This document shows positions 6,314 through 8,147 of a stretch of 8,147 bases of DNA, one piece after another. Below the pieces are notes generated by a model. It saw only the letters and a program-made list of their open reading frames with translations, had not been told where the DNA came from and did not search any database. Position 1 is the first letter of the stretch, and every line of letters begins with the position of its first letter. The stretch spans positions 1 through 8,147 of the forward strand of contig RFIU01000262.1 in assembly GCA_003695555.1 (NCBI GenBank), written 5' to 3'. Source of the stretch: Alphaproteobacteria bacterium (lineage in GTDB: Bacteria > Pseudomonadota > Alphaproteobacteria > Sphingomonadales > Rhodothalassiaceae). Made by a program: the position numbers and the translations under genes.

Positions 6314-6428
6314 ACCGGTTTCGTTGTCCATATCGAATTTCGTAATTTCCTTTTACTATTTGAAATATGATTGCTAATCGGACTCGCATCCTTACCCATT
6401 GTGAATGAATGTTAAACCGGATACACTA
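6311..6428 (+). promoter_or_regulatory. zwf upstream regulatory region with CCGG-centred operator candidates
   Basis: The region is AT-rich compared with its surroundings, as expected of a promoter. AACCGGTT (6313-6320) is a perfect 8-base palindrome; with its flanks 12 of 16 bases are symmetrical, a form common among LacI-family operators. A second, half-like AAACCGGATACA lies about 100 bases on (6414-6425), between a weak TTGTGA (6399-6404) and TACACT (6422-6427) spaced 17 bases apart. A transcript from that pair would start almost on the ribosome-binding site, so a start further upstream, for example near TACTAT (6354-6359), is also possible. GTTTCGTTGTCCA at 6318-6330 nearly repeats the block before the MFS gene. 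Confidence 0.35.
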
Positions 6429-6448
6429 GCGACGGAGATGCCTGTCCC

Positions 6449-7924
6449 ATGACACGAAGGAATGCGGCTCGGATGTTTCTGGTCCTCTATGGTGCCACCG
6501 GCGACCTGGCGCAGCGGATGCTGCTCGCCTCGCTCTATTTTCTCGAGCGCGACCGGCTGCTGCCTGACGACCTGCGAATTCTCGCCACCGCCCGCACGAA
6601 CCAGAAGACTGCCGAATTCCTTCGCTCCAGCCGGGAAAGACTTGCCCTTCACCACGGCGAGACGGCGATTGAGGAGAAGGCTTGGGAGCGTTTTGCCCGG
6701 CGACTGTCCTACCATCCCCTTGATGCCACCGATGCGGCGGCGCTGACCCGTCTTGGCGACGATGTCCCGGCGCTCAAGGAGGCGCAGACGGTCCACTATC
6801 TGTCGGTCGCCCCGCACCTTTATGCCCCGATCGTCGAGGCCCTGGGCGAAGCCGGCCTTGCCCACCCTCGCGCCCGTCTGGCGATGGAAAAGCCGATCGG
6901 CGAGGACGGCGAGAGTGCGCGCCGCCTGAACGAGACGGTCGCCCGTGTCTTTGCCGAGGACCGCGTCTATCGGGTCGATCACTATCTCGGCAAGGAAACC
7001 GTTCAGAATCTGATCGCGCTGCGCTTCGCCAACAGTCTGTTCGAGCCGATCTGGTCTCGCGCCCATATCGAGCAGGTGCAGATCACCATCGCCGAACAGA
7101 TCGGAGTCGGCGATCGCGCCGCCTATTATGACCAGGCCGGCGCCCTGAAGGACATGGTCCAGAACCATCTTCTGCAGCTCGTCTCGCTGGTTGCGATGGA
7201 GCCGCCGGCGCGCTTCGACCCGGACGCCGTGCGTGACGAGAAGGTCAAGGTGCTGCGCGCCCTCAAACCCTTCGACCGGGCAAGCGTGGCCGCCGACACC
7301 GTCACCGGCCAGTATGGCGCCGGTGTCATCGACGGCGAGCCGGTCCCCGCCTATCTCGAGGAGGCGCCCGGGCGCAATCCGCTGACCGAAACCTTCGTCG
7401 CTCTCCGCACCGAGATCATGAACTGGCGCTGGCGCGGGGTTCCTTTCTATCTACGGACCGGCAAGCGACTCGCCTATCGCTATACCGAGATCTTCATCCA
7501 GTTCCGCGACCTGCCGCATTCGATCTTCCCGCCCGAAACAAGCGCCGGCATCCGTCCCAACCAGCTCGTCATCCGCCTGCAGCCGGAAGAGCGGGTCACT
7601 CTTCAGGTGATGAGCAAGGTGCCGGGGCTGACCCAGGAAGGAATGAATCTGCGGCCTGTCTCCCTCGACCTGTCGCTGACCGAAGCCTTCGCCGATCATC
7701 GGCGCCGTATCGCCTATGAACGGCTGCTGCTCGATCTGCTGCACGGCGATGCGACGCTCTTCGTGCGCCGCGACGAGGTCGTCGCCGCCTGGGACTGGAT
7801 CGACGGTATTCGCCGGGGCTGGCGCGACGCCGACATGCGCCCGCGCCCCTATCCGGCCGGCTCCTGGGGGCCGGCGGCGGCAATTGCGCTGACCGAACGT
7901 CACGGCCATTCCTGGCACGAGTGA
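6449..7924 (+). CDS. zwf: Glucose-6-phosphate 1-dehydrogenase
   Basis: It oxidises glucose 6-phosphate to 6-phosphogluconolactone with NADP+ (or NAD+) in the cytoplasm, the entry step to the Entner-Doudoroff and pentose phosphate pathways. The 491 residues match the usual bacterial length. The Rossmann fingerprint GATGDLA is at 15-21. MEKPIG holds Lys148, RVDHYLGKE (175-183) holds Asp177 and His178, and MVQNHLLQL holds His240. These fall at the same numbers as the substrate and catalytic residues of the Leuconostoc mesenteroides enzyme. Further family blocks are VAMEPPARF, AVRDEKVKVLRAL, TGQYGAG, TETFVALR, NWRWRGVPFYLRTGKRL, RIAYERLLLDLLHGDATLFV and a WGPAAAIAL end. The whole sequence, including the C-terminus, recalls the Zymomonas/sphingomonad form. 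The ATG at 6449 has GACGGAG 11 bases upstream; an in-frame ATG at 6473 would start right at the nucleotide-binding strand and is less likely. pgl follows after 10 bases, so the two form an operon. Confidence 0.97.
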   Translation: MTRRNAARMFLVLYGATGDLAQRMLLASLYFLERDRLLPDDLRILATARTNQKTAEFLRSSRERLALHHGETAIEEKAWERFARRLSYHPLDATDAAALTRLGDDVPALKEAQTVHYLSVAPHLYAPIVEALGEAGLAHPRARLAMEKPIGEDGESARRLNETVARVFAEDRVYRVDHYLGKETVQNLIALRFANSLFEPIWSRAHIEQVQITIAEQIGVGDRAAYYDQAGALKDMVQNHLLQLVSLVAMEPPARFDPDAVRDEKVKVLRALKPFDRASVAADTVTGQYGAGVIDGEPVPAYLEEAPGRNPLTETFVALRTEIMNWRWRGVPFYLRTGKRLAYRYTEIFIQFRDLPHSIFPPETSAGIRPNQLVIRLQPEERVTLQVMSKVPGLTQEGMNLRPVSLDLSLTEAFADHRRRIAYERLLLDLLHGDATLFVRRDEVVAAWDWIDGIRRGWRDADMRPRPYPAGSWGPAAAIALTERHGHSWHE

Positions 7925-7934
7925 GGAGCCGGCG

Positions 7935-8147
7935 ATGACCCAAGGCCAGGAGACCCCCGCCCACGCTGGCACGCCGGAAATCTCGGCCGATGCCCGAGCA
8001 GCCGGTGGACTCGTCTGGTACCGCTATGCGAATGCCGCGGCGATGATGGAAGAGCTTGCCGACACGATCGCCGATTCGCTGGCGCAGGCGGTGGGTGAAC
8101 GCCGGCAGGCGAGCCTGGTACTGCCGGGCGGCGCGACGCCGCGGCCG
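7935..8147 (+). CDS. pgl: 6-phosphogluconolactonase, N-terminal part
   Basis: The frame opens at the ATG at 7935, with GAGGAG overlapping the zwf stop as ribosome-binding site, and is still open at the window edge after 71 codons. The visible part starts with a variable leader of about 26 residues. Then come VWYRYANAAAMMEELADTIA (27-46), the strand-helix pattern of the SugarP isomerase-like fold, and LVLPGGATPRP (61-71), the substrate-phosphate loop that corresponds to the SGGSTP signature of this family. The enzyme hydrolyses the lactone made by Zwf to 6-phosphogluconate. Its position 10 bases after zwf supports the call and indicates cotranscription. Full-length members are about 230-260 residues, so roughly 70 percent is missing. 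In sphingomonads edd and glk usually follow. Confidence 0.88.
   Translation, partial: MTQGQETPAHAGTPEISADARAAGGLVWYRYANAAAMMEELADTIADSLAQAVGERRQASLVLPGGATPRP

Noticed and set aside
5754..6314. Plus-strand frame of 186 codons as a hypothetical protein
   Set aside because: It begins inside a 16/48-base tandem repeat, has a basic low-complexity product with no domain, lacks a good ribosome-binding site and ends in the zwf regulatory region. It is described with the repeat instead.

Overview
The window is GC-rich, and its genes have strong G/C third-position preference and tight, sometimes overlapping, coding. The complete glucose-6-phosphate dehydrogenase resembles, from memory, the form found in Zymomonas and sphingomonads. 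It is followed 10 bases later by 6-phosphogluconolactonase, the order used by the sphingomonad Entner-Doudoroff cluster. The best guess is therefore an alphaproteobacterium, probably of the Sphingomonadales. This placement rests on remembered family features, not on a search.

Layout. From 1 to 1601 on the minus strand lies the first two thirds of a glycoside hydrolase family 65 (GH65) enzyme, most likely an inverting alpha-glucobiose phosphorylase; its C-terminus is outside the window. A 556-base divergent spacer (1602-2157) separates it from a plus-strand pair: an MFS sugar transporter (2158-3561) and a LacI-family repressor (3558-4742), joined by a 4-base ATGA overlap. Next comes 1.7 kb without a convincing gene (4743-6448). 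It holds three sets of degenerate tandem repeats (about 81, 16/48 and 33 bases), an AT-rich island with nested palindromes, and the zwf upstream region. The window ends with zwf (6449-7924) and the first 71 codons of pgl (7935 onward).

How the parts fit. The transporter would import an alpha-linked glucose disaccharide and the GH65 enzyme would split it with phosphate into glucose and beta-glucose 1-phosphate. A beta-phosphoglucomutase, expected next door but not visible here, would give glucose 6-phosphate. Zwf and Pgl then oxidise this to 6-phosphogluconate for the Entner-Doudoroff route. The LacI protein is the likely local regulator. Short motifs shared between the MFS and zwf upstream regions hint that both transcription units answer to the same regulator.

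No wholly new system can be demonstrated. The least explained part is the repeat-filled gap 4743-6448.
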